64,000 bases of DNA from Paenibacillus pedocola (GCF_031599675.1 NZ_CP134223.1:2604001-2668000), one strand, 5' to 3'. Shown: positions 24,101-32,246, numbered from the stretch's first letter. Program-made: numbers and translations. Notes: generated by a model from the sequence alone, not told the origin.

Positions 24101-26916
24101 TCCATAACGAGTTTCGGGATCCATTCGTCTGGTACGACGAAGAAGTGGATAAATGGTATCAGCTAGTGACATCAGGACTGCCTGATTTCAGCAGCGGCAC
24201 AGCGTTGGTATATGTATCTGATGATATGTACAACTGGGAGTATAAAGGGCCTTTATATGTTAGCGACAGAAGTTTTTATCCGGAGCTGGGTACGGTATGG
24301 GAGCTACCGGTATTATTACCCGTAGGCAAGGATAGTACAGGCAAGCAAAAGTATATCTTCATGATCAATCCACATGAAAAGCCGGAGCAGGTTCCGCCGG
24401 CAAATGATGTGCAAAGAGATGTTGAGGTGTTTTATTGGATTGGAACCTGGGATAGAGATCACTTCAAGTTTATACCTGATCAGGAGGCACCGTCCAAAAT
24501 TGATGTGGGTGACGGCTATTTAACCGCAGAGAGCGGTATGGTCACACCTGACGGAAGAACGGTCGTTTACTCCATGGTACAGAATGTAAGAACGCCGCAG
24601 GCTGAATATCAGGCAGGATGGGCTCATAATCTGGCTCTGCCGGTTTCTCTGAGCCTGGATGAGCATAATGAACTGCGCATTGAGCCGATTCAGGAGCTGC
24701 AAAGTCTCCGGGGGACGAAGCTGGCTAATTTTACAGACAAGAACCTGCAGGCTGCCAATCAGCTGATCCAAAATGTCAAAGGCGATATGCTGGAGATTAT
24801 CATGGAGATTGATCCGGGCGAAGCCCAGAAATTCGGTCTTAAGGTGCGGCGCTCCGATAACGGCCAGGAGGAAACACTGATTTATTATGACAAGACAAAT
24901 GGAACCTTCAATGTGGACCGGACTAAGAGCAGCATTGATCCGGATGTGCGCGTGGACGGCATTCAAGGCGGATACGTGGATCTGGACGGAGAGAACCTGA
25001 AGCTGCATATTTTCCTGGACCGCTCGGTTGTCGAAGCCTTTGCCAATTATAAGAAAAAACTGACAACCCGTGTCTACGTGGGAAGATACGATTCCTTGGG
25101 CTTGCAGGTTTGGGCCGACAACGATATAACGGTCAAGTCGATGGAAGTATGGAATATGAATGCCATGACAGGTGAACCGGCTGCTCCGGTCGATGTGCCT
25201 GACAACTGGGACAATTCGGTGTATACCGATATTACGGATCTGCCTAATCATGATTTTGCTGCAGGAGACTTAACAGGCTGGATAACGGAAGGAGACGCCT
25301 TCCAGGATATCCATGTGACCGATGCCCAGTTTTTCTGGGAAACGATCTATTTCAATCCATCGCATAAAATTCCTGGCGGATATCATTTGTGGGGGTTCAA
25401 TGAGGAAGCCGGCGGCGATAGTTTGACAGGAACGTTAAAATCACAGAATTTCGTCCTTGGCGGGAACGGAAAGATCAATTTCCTTGTCAGCGGAGGGCGG
25501 GATATAGATAAGCTGTATGTTGCACTGGTCCGGGCATCGGACGGAAAAGAGCTGTTTAAGGAGACCGCCACCAATTATGAGGAGTATCAACGGAAGATTT
25601 GGGATGCGTCGCAATATATCGGCGAAGAGCTTTACCTGAAGGTGGTTGATCAATCTACCGGCGGTTTCGGACACATTAACGTCGATGATTTCAATGTGCC
25701 GGTTAAGGTGCAGAGTCCGTCTAACCCAACCGGGCCGACTGATCCAACCGATCCAACCGATCCTTCCGGCCCGACTGATCCCACTACACCCGTCCCAACC
25801 AGTCCGCCGGGTAACGCTGTAATTCCTGGCAGTAAACCGGATAGTCAGAGCAGCTTATCGTTTGAAATGGCAGCGGGGCAGCGGCAGGTGCTGTTCCCGG
25901 TGACAACGGCGGCAAACGACGGAAAGAATGCCCTGAAGATTACACATAACGGGGCAGAGGTGGAAATTCCCGCAGAGGTATTGAAGGAACTGCAAGGGCT
26001 TATTTCCAAGGACGAGGTTGAGCATGCGAAAATCTCTTTTGAATTGGATACCTTACCCCCAGATCAGCTCAAAGAACTGCTTGAGCGTACCGGGCGCAAG
26101 AATACAGCGGGAATATCCGCTATCGGAGAAGCCTATGATTTCAAGCTGTCTATTGTAAAAGCCGATGGAACTATCCAGCAGCTTAAGACATTCTCCAAAC
26201 CGGTAACAATCAGGCTGAGTACAATGGGGAATTCCCGCCAGGATCTGACGGGCATGTATTACATCGCCGAAGATGGCAGTCTGGAGTACATGGGCGGAAC
26301 CTTTTCAAGCGATAAATGGACGGCGCATGTGAACCATTTCAGTACCTATGCCGTTCTTACCTATGACAAGTCGTTTGATGATGTCGATGCCTCTTATTGG
26401 GCCTATGACGTGATTAAAAGGATGGCTGCGAAGCAAATTGTGTTAGGTGTAAGTGAAACGGCATTCGCACCGAAGCAAAACGTGACAAGGGCTGAGTTTG
26501 CTGCCCTGATTACCCGTGCATTCGGAATAGAAGCTTCGAACCCGGTTGCATTCAAGGATGTTGATCCGACCAAAGGATACGCTGCTTCCATTGCCGCAGC
26601 GTACGAAGCAGGAATCGTAACCGGAAGAAGTATAGCTACCTTTGCACCGGAGGAAACGATAAGCCGGGAAGAAATGGCGGTTATGATCTATAAAGCGTAC
26701 CTGTTTCATACACGACAGAATGCCGCCTCTGAAGAAATGAGTAATTTCAAAGATGCCGGCACTGTTAGCAGCTGGGCCGCTAATTCGATCGGTGCTGCAC
26801 AGAAGCTTGGCTTAATCAGCGGCCGCGGAAATCAATTATTCATGCCGCATGAACAAGTAAACCGCGCAGAAAGTGCACAAATTATTTCGCTTTTGCTTGA
26901 TAAAGTAAATAAATAA
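21196..26916 (+). CDS. Giant S-layer-anchored GH32 fructan-acting protein
   Basis: 1906 residues. Order: signal peptide (to about residue 33); two near-identical jelly-roll binding modules starting at about 76 and 262 (NPGFETGDLTGWTVV and NPSFETGDLSGWTVV); a third, diverged one at 443; a LamG domain (about 575-800); GH32 (about 835-1320); a fourth module at 1351 (GDLTGWITEGDAF); a Pro-Thr-Asp linker (about 1515-1540); a beta-rich spacer; and three SLH motifs (1727 to the end) that bind pyruvylated wall polymer. The catalytic region has WMNEAHA (E849 for the usual Asp), FRDP with D975, and VWELPV with E1036. It would act on polymeric fructan at the cell surface and feed the importer upstream. 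A cre-like site lies in its promoter region. Confidence 0.93.
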   Translation: MRKVKGRKPWISRMVIGVIALQLAVPGIPAAAESGSNVGQATLPKVNMGLSVTDAVYQIPKADAGLSVNDAVYKIVNPGFETGDLTGWTVVKGNAFGPNSVSDEATWWAEQIPYNQEGTYHLNGWKYDEAATGVLRSSIFELGGSGWISFKLGGAKNPNKVYANIVEADTGKVIARYGNSAFADVGFPNPAQGMRLANMVQYKADLSGYLGKKLYVEIVDNATSDWGLIFADAFFMYHETEPTEGIVATDIKPDFKRYQIDNPSFETGDLSGWTVVEGEAFGPDSVSDETTWWAEHIPYNQEGTYHLNGWKYAESATGVLRSSTFELGGTGWITFRLGGGKHTDQAYVSVIDAVTGNLIARYGNSEFSDSGFPDPAQGLRLANMEQYKADLSKYIGKKLYLEIVDHAASDWGLVFADAFNTFNEMVPDEGVMADNIIPTEITNRSFETGNFEGWMVEGDAFQVTDEAVAGKDGSFYAKSSMEGQGSITSSAFTLQGNGTVNFTVLDIVNPEEAYVALYDAGTDALLEKTGDVSANEQISWNVYEHYNKRLYIKVTDQSGQARISVDAFQANATGNIFYMNFDEGAGKKALEEVSNLEHDVNYVFNDARYMASKDPRWTPRGVKGGALLFDGYSNDVEVSAKDTIPVSDALTIEAWVAPRSYEWGDGNKLSAIVNQSDQDKVEGFALGMYRHGTWSMQAGIGGQWIQVWVKDHPLEKYKWNYVAATFDKKDGMLKLYLNGQEVASQATPLNIPITSSSADLLIGKNNKPVELAGLFSFNMFSGLIDEVKLQNKALTGSEILAEYETVKALHGGAVPEIPNGDIDEDPSVFDGDQHRPQYHAMPPQNWMNEAHAPIYFNGQYHLFYQHNPQGPYWHQIHWGHWVSDDMVHWENVRPALAPEAGTLDPDGAWSGSAAYDRDGNPVLFYTAGNDSLSPNQRTGLATPADLTDPRLEQWVKYPEPVTEQNGNGIHNEFRDPFVWYDEEVDKWYQLVTSGLPDFSSGTALVYVSDDMYNWEYKGPLYVSDRSFYPELGTVWELPVLLPVGKDSTGKQKYIFMINPHEKPEQVPPANDVQRDVEVFYWIGTWDRDHFKFIPDQEAPSKIDVGDGYLTAESGMVTPDGRTVVYSMVQNVRTPQAEYQAGWAHNLALPVSLSLDEHNELRIEPIQELQSLRGTKLANFTDKNLQAANQLIQNVKGDMLEIIMEIDPGEAQKFGLKVRRSDNGQEETLIYYDKTNGTFNVDRTKSSIDPDVRVDGIQGGYVDLDGENLKLHIFLDRSVVEAFANYKKKLTTRVYVGRYDSLGLQVWADNDITVKSMEVWNMNAMTGEPAAPVDVPDNWDNSVYTDITDLPNHDFAAGDLTGWITEGDAFQDIHVTDAQFFWETIYFNPSHKIPGGYHLWGFNEEAGGDSLTGTLKSQNFVLGGNGKINFLVSGGRDIDKLYVALVRASDGKELFKETATNYEEYQRKIWDASQYIGEELYLKVVDQSTGGFGHINVDDFNVPVKVQSPSNPTGPTDPTDPTDPSGPTDPTTPVPTSPPGNAVIPGSKPDSQSSLSFEMAAGQRQVLFPVTTAANDGKNALKITHNGAEVEIPAEVLKELQGLISKDEVEHAKISFELDTLPPDQLKELLERTGRKNTAGISAIGEAYDFKLSIVKADGTIQQLKTFSKPVTIRLSTMGNSRQDLTGMYYIAEDGSLEYMGGTFSSDKWTAHVNHFSTYAVLTYDKSFDDVDASYWAYDVIKRMAAKQIVLGVSETAFAPKQNVTRAEFAALITRAFGIEASNPVAFKDVDPTKGYAASIAAAYEAGIVTGRSIATFAPEETISREEMAVMIYKAYLFHTRQNAASEEMSNFKDAGTVSSWAANSIGAAQKLGLISGRGNQLFMPHEQVNRAESAQIISLLLDKVNK
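21421..22500 (+). repeat. Tandem duplication of a 186-codon binding module
   Basis: The first two carbohydrate-binding-like modules of the surface GH32 gene are direct repeats with a 558-bp period. Both contain long identical stretches, such as GCCTTTGGTCCA and CAGGAAGGCACTTATCATTT, and translate to nearly the same sequence. The third and fourth modules elsewhere in the gene are much more diverged, so this duplication is recent. Confidence 0.85.
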
Positions 26917-26928
26917 CTGGTGAGGAGA

Positions 26929-26974
26929 AGGCCGGGAGCATGGCGGAGTAATCTTACGCCGTGGCTCCGGCTTT
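26929..26974 (+). terminator. Terminator after the surface GH32 gene
   Basis: A long stem pairs GCCGGGAGC and inner GGCG with CGCC and GGCTCCGGC around an 11-nt loop, followed by TTTCT. It begins 12 bp after the stop codon. Confidence 0.75.
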
Positions 26975-27000
26975 CTCTGCATCACTGTAAGCACGCTAAG

Positions 27001-27033
27001 CCAACGCAAAGCCAACGCAAAGCCAACGCAAAG
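27001..27033 (+). repeat. Three perfect tandem copies of CCAACGCAAAG
   Basis: Exact 11-bp units occupy 27001-27011, 27012-27022 and 27023-27033, ending just before the AAGGAGG site of the next gene. The unit is about one helical turn long. It could be slippage-prone sequence or a stacked protein-binding site; nothing here decides. Confidence 0.85.
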
Positions 27034-27051
27034 CTAAAGGAGGAATGATTA

Positions 27052-28473
27052 ATGAAGGAATTTTTTTATCGTCCGGAGAACGCATGGGTAGGGGATGTTA
27101 TCCCCTATTATGAAGACGGGGAATTTAAACTCTTTTACCTGCATGGCTGGAGAGAGAATTACCGAGAGGGAATGGATCAAGGCTGGCATTTGCTTGGAAC
27201 AGAGGATTTGGTGAATTTTAGGGAAGACGGGGCCTGCAGGATCGAAGGCGGGACCGGACATATTCTCAAAGTGGATGATGTCTATCATATGTTCTACTGT
27301 ATTTTTCCTGAAGGCAAACAGTTCGCCTGCCATGCCATCAGCAAGGATCTGCGGTCATGGGAGCCAGTTCCAGAAGACACTTTTGGTCCGGATGGGGAAA
27401 TTTATGAACTAGCTGACTGGCGTGATCCCTTTGTATTCTGGAATGAGGAAGAAGGGCAATACTGGATGCTGATTGCAGCCCTGAAAAAGGGGCCGACGAG
27501 CCGTAAAGGCTGTACCGGTCTGCTGTCGTCCAAAGACTTGAAGCAATGGGAATACAGGGAACCTTTATACGCACCAAACCTGCATGTAGGAGCACACGAG
27601 TGCCCGGACTTGTTCCGGATAGGAGACTGGTGGTATCTGGTCTATTCTTCTTATACGGGGCGTTTCGGCACCTTTTACCGGATGAGCCGTTCTTTGAACG
27701 GACCTTGGATGACTCCGCAGGAAGAAGCGTTTGACGGAAGGGCTTATTATGCGGCTAAGTCTGTATCCGACAGCCAGAAACGTTATTTATTCGGCTGGAA
27801 TCCGACGAAAAATGACGATCTGTTCGGCTGGAACCCACCAAAGTCCACCGGCAAGGATTACGATACTTGGGACTGGGGCGGCAATCTGATTGTGCATGAA
27901 ATCTTTCAGCGTCCGGATGGTACCCTTGGAGTAAAAGTACCCGAAACGGTTGACTCCGCCTTTGGTACACAGGTGCCCGCGACCTTTGAGGGAATCGTCG
28001 GAGACTGGTTAATTTCGGATAACTTGCTTCACTGTGAATCTCCTTATGCCTTCGCCGGTTGTATATCGCAGGAGGAACTGCCCGGATTGTGCAAGGTTTC
28101 TGCAGCCGTACGATTCTCCGGGGCGACCCAAGGGTTGGGTTTTATGCTTCGGGCTGAGGAAAGTCTGGATTTTGCCTATTACCTATCGCTGGAGCCCCAG
28201 CGCAGCCGGATCACCTTTCGTGGACCGGTTATGCAATCAGAAGAAGGAGGCAAAACCTTCCCATACGAGGTGGAGCTGGAACGCCCGTTACAGTTACTGC
28301 CGGAACAGGAATATGAGCTGAAGATATTCATTGATGGCACCATTTGCGAAATTTATATCGGCGGGGAGGTGGCGATGAGCGCCAGAATGTACGATATTCA
28401 GCATGGAAAGCTTGCCGTGTTTGTTAGCCAGGGTACTGCGGAGTTTAGCCGGGTTAAGATCGAAAGGGTATAA
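27052..28473 (+). CDS. GH32-like glycosidase, cytoplasmic
   Basis: 473 residues with a five-bladed propeller (about 1-330) and a C-terminal beta-sandwich (about 335-473), the GH32 layout. The three acids are placed as in the family: D15 in WVGDVIPYYEDG in place of the NDPNG motif, D125 in WRDPFVFW, and E183 in HECPDLF. The altered first motif puts it in a side branch of GH32 (often annotated as GH43/GH32-like or levanase-like). It has no signal peptide. An AAGGAGG site 8 nt before ATG 27052 supports the start. It follows the surface enzyme after a terminator and so has its own promoter or read-through. It likely trims imported fructo-oligosaccharides. Confidence 0.88.
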   Translation: MKEFFYRPENAWVGDVIPYYEDGEFKLFYLHGWRENYREGMDQGWHLLGTEDLVNFREDGACRIEGGTGHILKVDDVYHMFYCIFPEGKQFACHAISKDLRSWEPVPEDTFGPDGEIYELADWRDPFVFWNEEEGQYWMLIAALKKGPTSRKGCTGLLSSKDLKQWEYREPLYAPNLHVGAHECPDLFRIGDWWYLVYSSYTGRFGTFYRMSRSLNGPWMTPQEEAFDGRAYYAAKSVSDSQKRYLFGWNPTKNDDLFGWNPPKSTGKDYDTWDWGGNLIVHEIFQRPDGTLGVKVPETVDSAFGTQVPATFEGIVGDWLISDNLLHCESPYAFAGCISQEELPGLCKVSAAVRFSGATQGLGFMLRAEESLDFAYYLSLEPQRSRITFRGPVMQSEEGGKTFPYEVELERPLQLLPEQEYELKIFIDGTICEIYIGGEVAMSARMYDIQHGKLAVFVSQGTAEFSRVKIERV

Positions 28474-28481
28474 GAGAACTG

Positions 28482-28515
28482 TCCCATTTGCAGAGAAACC
28501 TGCTTATGGGATTTT
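28482..28515 (+). terminator. Terminator after the GH32-like gene
   Basis: TCCCAT-TT-GCAG pairs with CTGC-TT-ATGGGA around AGAAAC, followed by TTTT. It is 9 bp after the stop codon and faces the convergent HxlR gene. Confidence 0.75.
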
Positions 28516-28524
28516 GACTTTATT

Positions 28525-28893
28525 CTAACCTTCTTCGAATTTGGGTATATCACCGTATTCTTTACCGAAGTCCTCCATCTTTTCAAGGATGGGAAGTAAT
28601 TTGATACCCTTGTCAGTTAACGAATACTCTACGCGCGGAGGAACTTCCGGGTATACTTCACGTTTAATGACCCCATCGTTCTCAAGCTCCCTAAGCTGAT
28701 TGGTAAGCGAACCTTGTGATAACCCTCCAAGAAATTTTTTTATATCCGTATAACGGCGTGTTTCTCCTTTTAGAAACCATAAGATGAAATACTTCCAGCG
28801 TCCTGAAAGAACATTTTGGGTGAAGGCTATCGCATACATATCCTTTTTTTCATCCATAAATTCTTTGTCAAAGCCTTCGTTGCAAACCCTCAT
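28525..28893 (-). CDS. HxlR family transcriptional regulator
   Basis: 122 residues from ATG 28893, which has GGAGTGAT upstream. The winged helix is typical of HxlR: FTQNVLSGRWKYFILWFL, YTDIKKFLGGLSQGSLTNQL, and RELENDGVIKREVYPEVPPR followed by VEYSLTDKG. Many family members sense aldehydes, quinones or hypochlorite through an N-terminal cysteine; here Cys4 (MRVCNEG) is a candidate. It is divergent from a Gfo/Idh/MocA oxidoreductase across a 480-bp gap, and a palindrome at 28916-28931 close to its own start suggests autoregulation. Whether it also controls the oxidoreductase is uncertain. Confidence 0.9.
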   Translation of the reverse strand: MRVCNEGFDKEFMDEKKDMYAIAFTQNVLSGRWKYFILWFLKGETRRYTDIKKFLGGLSQGSLTNQLRELENDGVIKREVYPEVPPRVEYSLTDKGIKLLPILEKMEDFGKEYGDIPKFEEG

Positions 28894-28915
28894 TGATATC
28901 ACTCCTAGTCCGAGG

Positions 28916-28931
28916 GTACAAATAGTTGTAC
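28916..28931 (-). promoter_or_regulatory. Candidate HxlR operator
   Basis: The perfect palindrome GTACAA-ATAG-TTGTAC lies 22 bp upstream of the HxlR gene start. GTAC-ended dyads of this size are used by HxlR-family regulators such as YodB and HypR. Confidence 0.5.
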
Positions 28932-28968
28932 TATGTCCATTTATATTGCCCTCTTTGCAGTAGGACAT

Positions 28969-29283
28969 AATGGCTTTATGATGTTGTCAACAAACCCAGA
29001 ACTATTACGCATGTTCTTTTGGTTTTATATTTAGCAGTCTAATTAATATCATAACATAGAAAGTAGTTATTGCTTTCACAGGAAATTCAAGACTAAAACT
29101 TTCGATATTAGACGGGAAATCTTACTGTTCCTACACCTGAAGAAGCTAAAATCAGGAAAGAAATAAAGAACGTTTTGTCCTTGGAAGTGCGAAACAAGAG
29201 TTCAACATAAATTAGTATGGCACCTCAAAATCATAGTGATATAGTTTCGCCCTGCTAAATAACCTTCAAGGGATGAGGAATGA
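28969..29283. other. Intergenic stretch with a possible decayed coding fragment
   Basis: The region is AT-rich and has no complete gene. On the + strand, 29112-29210 is an open stretch ending in TAA that reads like a protein C terminus (TVPTPEEAKIRKEIKNVLSL), with a stop and no start upstream. It may be the remnant of a lost gene. I could not assign it to a family. Confidence 0.25.
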
Positions 29284-29376
29284 ATGACAGATCAACTGGA
29301 TTGTGATATTCGTCAGTCGTTAGATCGGATCTCCTCCTGCTTTTCAAAATTCAATAAATGGAGCTGGTATACATGA
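29284..29376 (+). CDS. Possible 30-residue leader ORF overlapping the oxidoreductase start
   Basis: ATG 29284 opens a 30-codon frame (MTDQLDCDIRQSLDRISSCF and on) whose TGA overlaps the next gene's ATG as ATGA. A weak GGATGAGG lies before it. It could be a coupled leader, or the truncated N terminus of a small regulator such as an HxlR relative. No function can be assigned. Confidence 0.3.
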   Translation: MTDQLDCDIRQSLDRISSCFSKFNKWSWYT

Positions 29377-30476
29377 GTAAAAAAATACGAACCGGAATTA
29401 TAGGCGGATCAATTAATAACGGATGGGCGAGAGGCACACATATTCCGGCTATTGAGCATCTGAATGAGTTTGAGCTTACGGCAGTTGGGACAAGTAATAG
29501 CGAGAGTGCGAAGAAGAGCGCAGAAGCTTTCCATGCAGATCACGGGTTTGATAATATGGAGGATTTGGCAGAGCATCCTGATGTGGACATGTTAGTGGTT
29601 AGTATTAACGTCAAGGAACATTATAATGCCGTTAAAGCTGTTGCTCCTGCGGGAAAACCGATATATTGTGAATGGCCACTTGGATCAAATACCGGCGAGG
29701 CGCTTGAAATGCAGGAGTGGGCGGCGTCCAGCCAGTTACCAAATGCAATTGGATTACAGGCCAGACAGGCCCCTGCCATCAATTATGTGAAAGATTTATT
29801 GGTTGAAGGCTATGTGGGAAAAGTCTTGTCAGCCAATTTAAAGGTAGCTTTGGATGGAATGGGAGGAGTGGCTGACAAAGCTACTGCGTACTTATTTGAT
29901 CGGAAGATAGGCGGGAATTTGCTCACTATTGTAGGCGGACATAATCTGGATGCATTTACCTACATGCTTGGGGACTTTACTGAACTTTCTGCAGTTACGG
30001 CACAACAGTTTTCTGAAGTCGAACTGGCGGATATCCGCAAAGTTATAAAGAAGACGACGGATGATCAAATACTGATTACAGGAAAATTGACGAACGGTGC
30101 GGCAGCCAGCGTTCATATTCAAGGCGGAGTCAAACATCAGACAGGACTCAGACTTGAAATCTTTGGAGACAAGGGCACGATCGTGCTGAGTGCGCCTGCC
30201 TCGATTCAATTCGGATCACATAAATTACAGGGAGCAGGGCCTGAGGACCATGAATTGCAGGAATTAACTATTCCCGAATCATATTACTGGGTACCGGATT
30301 CCCTTAAAAATGACTCCGGATTTGTTCTGAATATCGCTCAGGCTTACCATAAGTTTGCCCGAGACATCCGTGAAGGAACATCCTTGGCACCAAGTTTCAC
30401 AGATGCGGTCAAACTTCATCAGTTACTTGATGCAGTGGAGCATGCTGCACAAACTGGAGAACGGCAGTATTTATAA
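29373..30476 (+). CDS. Gfo/Idh/MocA family oxidoreductase, Gal80-like
   Basis: 367 residues from ATG 29373, preferred over the in-frame ATG at 29358 because GGAG lies 9 nt before it. The N-terminal Rossmann domain starts RTGIIGGSINNGWARGTHIP, and the second half (from about 130) is the Gal80-like dimerisation/substrate domain with GGNLLTIVGGHNLDAFTYML. The family's EKP motif is changed to EWP (YCEWPLG), as in the Gal80 branch, in which many members bind NAD(P) and a sugar. A specific substrate cannot be named. It is divergent from an HxlR regulator. Confidence 0.88.
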   Translation: MSKKIRTGIIGGSINNGWARGTHIPAIEHLNEFELTAVGTSNSESAKKSAEAFHADHGFDNMEDLAEHPDVDMLVVSINVKEHYNAVKAVAPAGKPIYCEWPLGSNTGEALEMQEWAASSQLPNAIGLQARQAPAINYVKDLLVEGYVGKVLSANLKVALDGMGGVADKATAYLFDRKIGGNLLTIVGGHNLDAFTYMLGDFTELSAVTAQQFSEVELADIRKVIKKTTDDQILITGKLTNGAAASVHIQGGVKHQTGLRLEIFGDKGTIVLSAPASIQFGSHKLQGAGPEDHELQELTIPESYYWVPDSLKNDSGFVLNIAQAYHKFARDIREGTSLAPSFTDAVKLHQLLDAVEHAAQTGERQYL

Positions 30477-30534
30477 CTGGACCATCTAAGATACACAAGT
30501 TCTATTAAAGTGATAATGACATGCATGAAGCTAA

Positions 30535-30571
30535 AAGGCTGCCGGGATTTTCTCGGCAGTCTTAGTTTTAA
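30535..30571 (+). terminator. Terminator after the oxidoreductase
   Basis: AAGGCTGCCG pairs with CGGCAGTCTT (one G-T pair) around a GATTTTCT loop, followed by an interrupted T-rich stretch (AGTTTTA). Confidence 0.75.
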
Positions 30572-30643
30572 ATCAGGAATAGTTTAGTTTTATTTTATTT
30601 ATTACCACTTACGGCATCTGTAACGCGATAGGGGATCAAATCC

Positions 30644-30673
30644 ATATAGGGTTTTATAGAACGATGCATAATT
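30644..30673 (+). promoter_or_regulatory. Candidate sigma-G promoter of the germination operon
   Basis: CATAATT at 30667-30673 matches six of seven positions of the sigma-G -10 (CATAMTA). ATATA at 30644-30648, 18 bp upstream, is a fair -35. GerA-type operons are expressed in the forespore from sigma-G promoters, so position and context fit. Confidence 0.4.
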
Positions 30674-30713
30674 CCCTCATTTACAGCAAATACCAACATG
30701 AGGGGGATGCCGC

Positions 30714-32222
30714 ATGGAACAGCAAACAACCAACAAACAGTTAGAACCAGAAATGCTGTATCCGGATCTTGCGTACAACATAGAACGGATGCAGCTGGAG
30801 TTCCTGAATTGTTCAGATATAATGTACCGGAATTGCAGCATCGGGGGACTAAACCGGGCGACACTCATTTATGTGGATGGGATGTGTGATGTCCAGGCCG
30901 TGGATGAATTTGTGCTGCAGCCGCTAATCGAGCATTTTCGCAGAAGCTCTATGGTGGATGAAGGCAGAGCTGCTGAGCTGAAAGAGATTTTTATTCCGAC
31001 ACTGAAAATTCGTATCGTATTTCAAACGAAGGAAGTCATCCAAGCGGTCCTGCGCGGTGAAACGGCAATATTCACGGAGGGCAATGCCTTTGTGATGCTG
31101 GCCGACCTGATCAAAATGGAGAAACGTGCGATAGAGGAAGCCACCTCGGAGAAGGTAGTCCGTGGTCCGCGGGATGCGTTCATGGAGACGCTGCGGACCA
31201 ATACCTCCCTGCTCCGGCGGCGTCTCCGTTCCTCCAAGTTGAAGCTGGAAAGTATGACGCTGGGCAGCCTCACGGAAACGGATATTGTGATCGGCTACAT
31301 GGAAGGCATTGTGAAGGAAAGTCTGGTCAAAGAAGTGAGAGCCCGTCTGCAGAAAATCCAAATCGACGGGATCATTCATTCCAGCAATATCGAAGAATTT
31401 ATTGAGGATAATGTGTTCTCTCCGTTTCCGCAGATTCAGAATACGGAGCGGCCAGATGTGGCGGTCTCCAGTCTGCTTGAAGGCAAAGTCATTATTATCA
31501 CGGACAATACGCCGTTTGTGCTCATTTTACCAATGACCTATTGGTCCGGACTGCAGGCTGTAGACGATTATTCGGACAGATTTATGTACGCTACCTTTGT
31601 GCGCTGGATCAGGTATACCTTCGTGCATATTTCACTCTTGCTGCCTTCTCTGTACGTGGCATTGACTACTTACCATCTGCAGGTGATCCCCACTTCACTA
31701 GTGGTCAGCATTGCCTCTGCCAGAGAAGGTGTTCCGCTTCCGGCAGTTATCGAGGCTCTAATTATGGAGTTTATTTTTGAGGGCCTGCGTGAAGCCGGAA
31801 TCCGGCTGCCCCAGCAGGTTGGTCCTGCAGTCAGTATTGCCGGAGCACTTGTTATTGGACAAGCGGTAGTAGCAGCGGGAATCATATCCACACCAATGGT
31901 GATCATCGTTTCTCTGACGGGAGTCGCTTCTTTTGCTTTTCCTCTGTATAACCTGGGAACTGCCTACCGGATGCTCAGATTCCCTTTACTGGTCATAGCC
32001 GGAGTACTTGGTTTCTATGGTATTGTTTTATTTCTCATCGCGCTCTCGGTGCATATGGTAACGCTGAAGCCCTTTGGTGTGCCTTATATGGCACCTTATG
32101 CGCCCATGTCGACCGGCAATCTGAACGATGTGCTTGTACGTGCGCCTAAACCCAGGATGCGCAAACTGTTGCCTTGGCTGACCAATGGCAAGTCCGAACG
32201 GTTCCCCAAACGTACCAAATAA
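30714..32222 (+). CDS. Spore germination protein, GerA family (A subunit)
   Basis: 502 residues. The N-terminal cytosolic part (to about 290) has the GerA features GGLNRATLIYVDGMCD, GETAIF and EASTSEKVVRGPRDAF-like spacing (here EEATSEKVVRGPRDAF), and SNIEEFIEDNVFSPFPQIQNTERPD split over its end. The C-terminal half has about five membrane segments with LLPSLYVALTTYH and ASAREGVPLPAVIEALIMEF. It sits in the spore inner membrane and forms the germinant receptor with the C and B proteins that follow. Recent work sees GerA proteins as nutrient-gated ion channels. The germinant is unknown. It is first of a three-gene operon A-C-B (GerK-like order). Confidence 0.95.
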   Translation: MEQQTTNKQLEPEMLYPDLAYNIERMQLEFLNCSDIMYRNCSIGGLNRATLIYVDGMCDVQAVDEFVLQPLIEHFRRSSMVDEGRAAELKEIFIPTLKIRIVFQTKEVIQAVLRGETAIFTEGNAFVMLADLIKMEKRAIEEATSEKVVRGPRDAFMETLRTNTSLLRRRLRSSKLKLESMTLGSLTETDIVIGYMEGIVKESLVKEVRARLQKIQIDGIIHSSNIEEFIEDNVFSPFPQIQNTERPDVAVSSLLEGKVIIITDNTPFVLILPMTYWSGLQAVDDYSDRFMYATFVRWIRYTFVHISLLLPSLYVALTTYHLQVIPTSLVVSIASAREGVPLPAVIEALIMEFIFEGLREAGIRLPQQVGPAVSIAGALVIGQAVVAAGIISTPMVIIVSLTGVASFAFPLYNLGTAYRMLRFPLLVIAGVLGFYGIVLFLIALSVHMVTLKPFGVPYMAPYAPMSTGNLNDVLVRAPKPRMRKLLPWLTNGKSERFPKRTK

Positions 32223-32246
32223 CAGGCAAGAAAGGGATATGGGCGT

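Noticed and set aside
22174..25251. Reverse-strand open frames of 240-270 codons inside the surface GH32 gene
   Set aside because: They have no ribosome site or recognisable domain, and the forward gene is clearly coding over the whole span.
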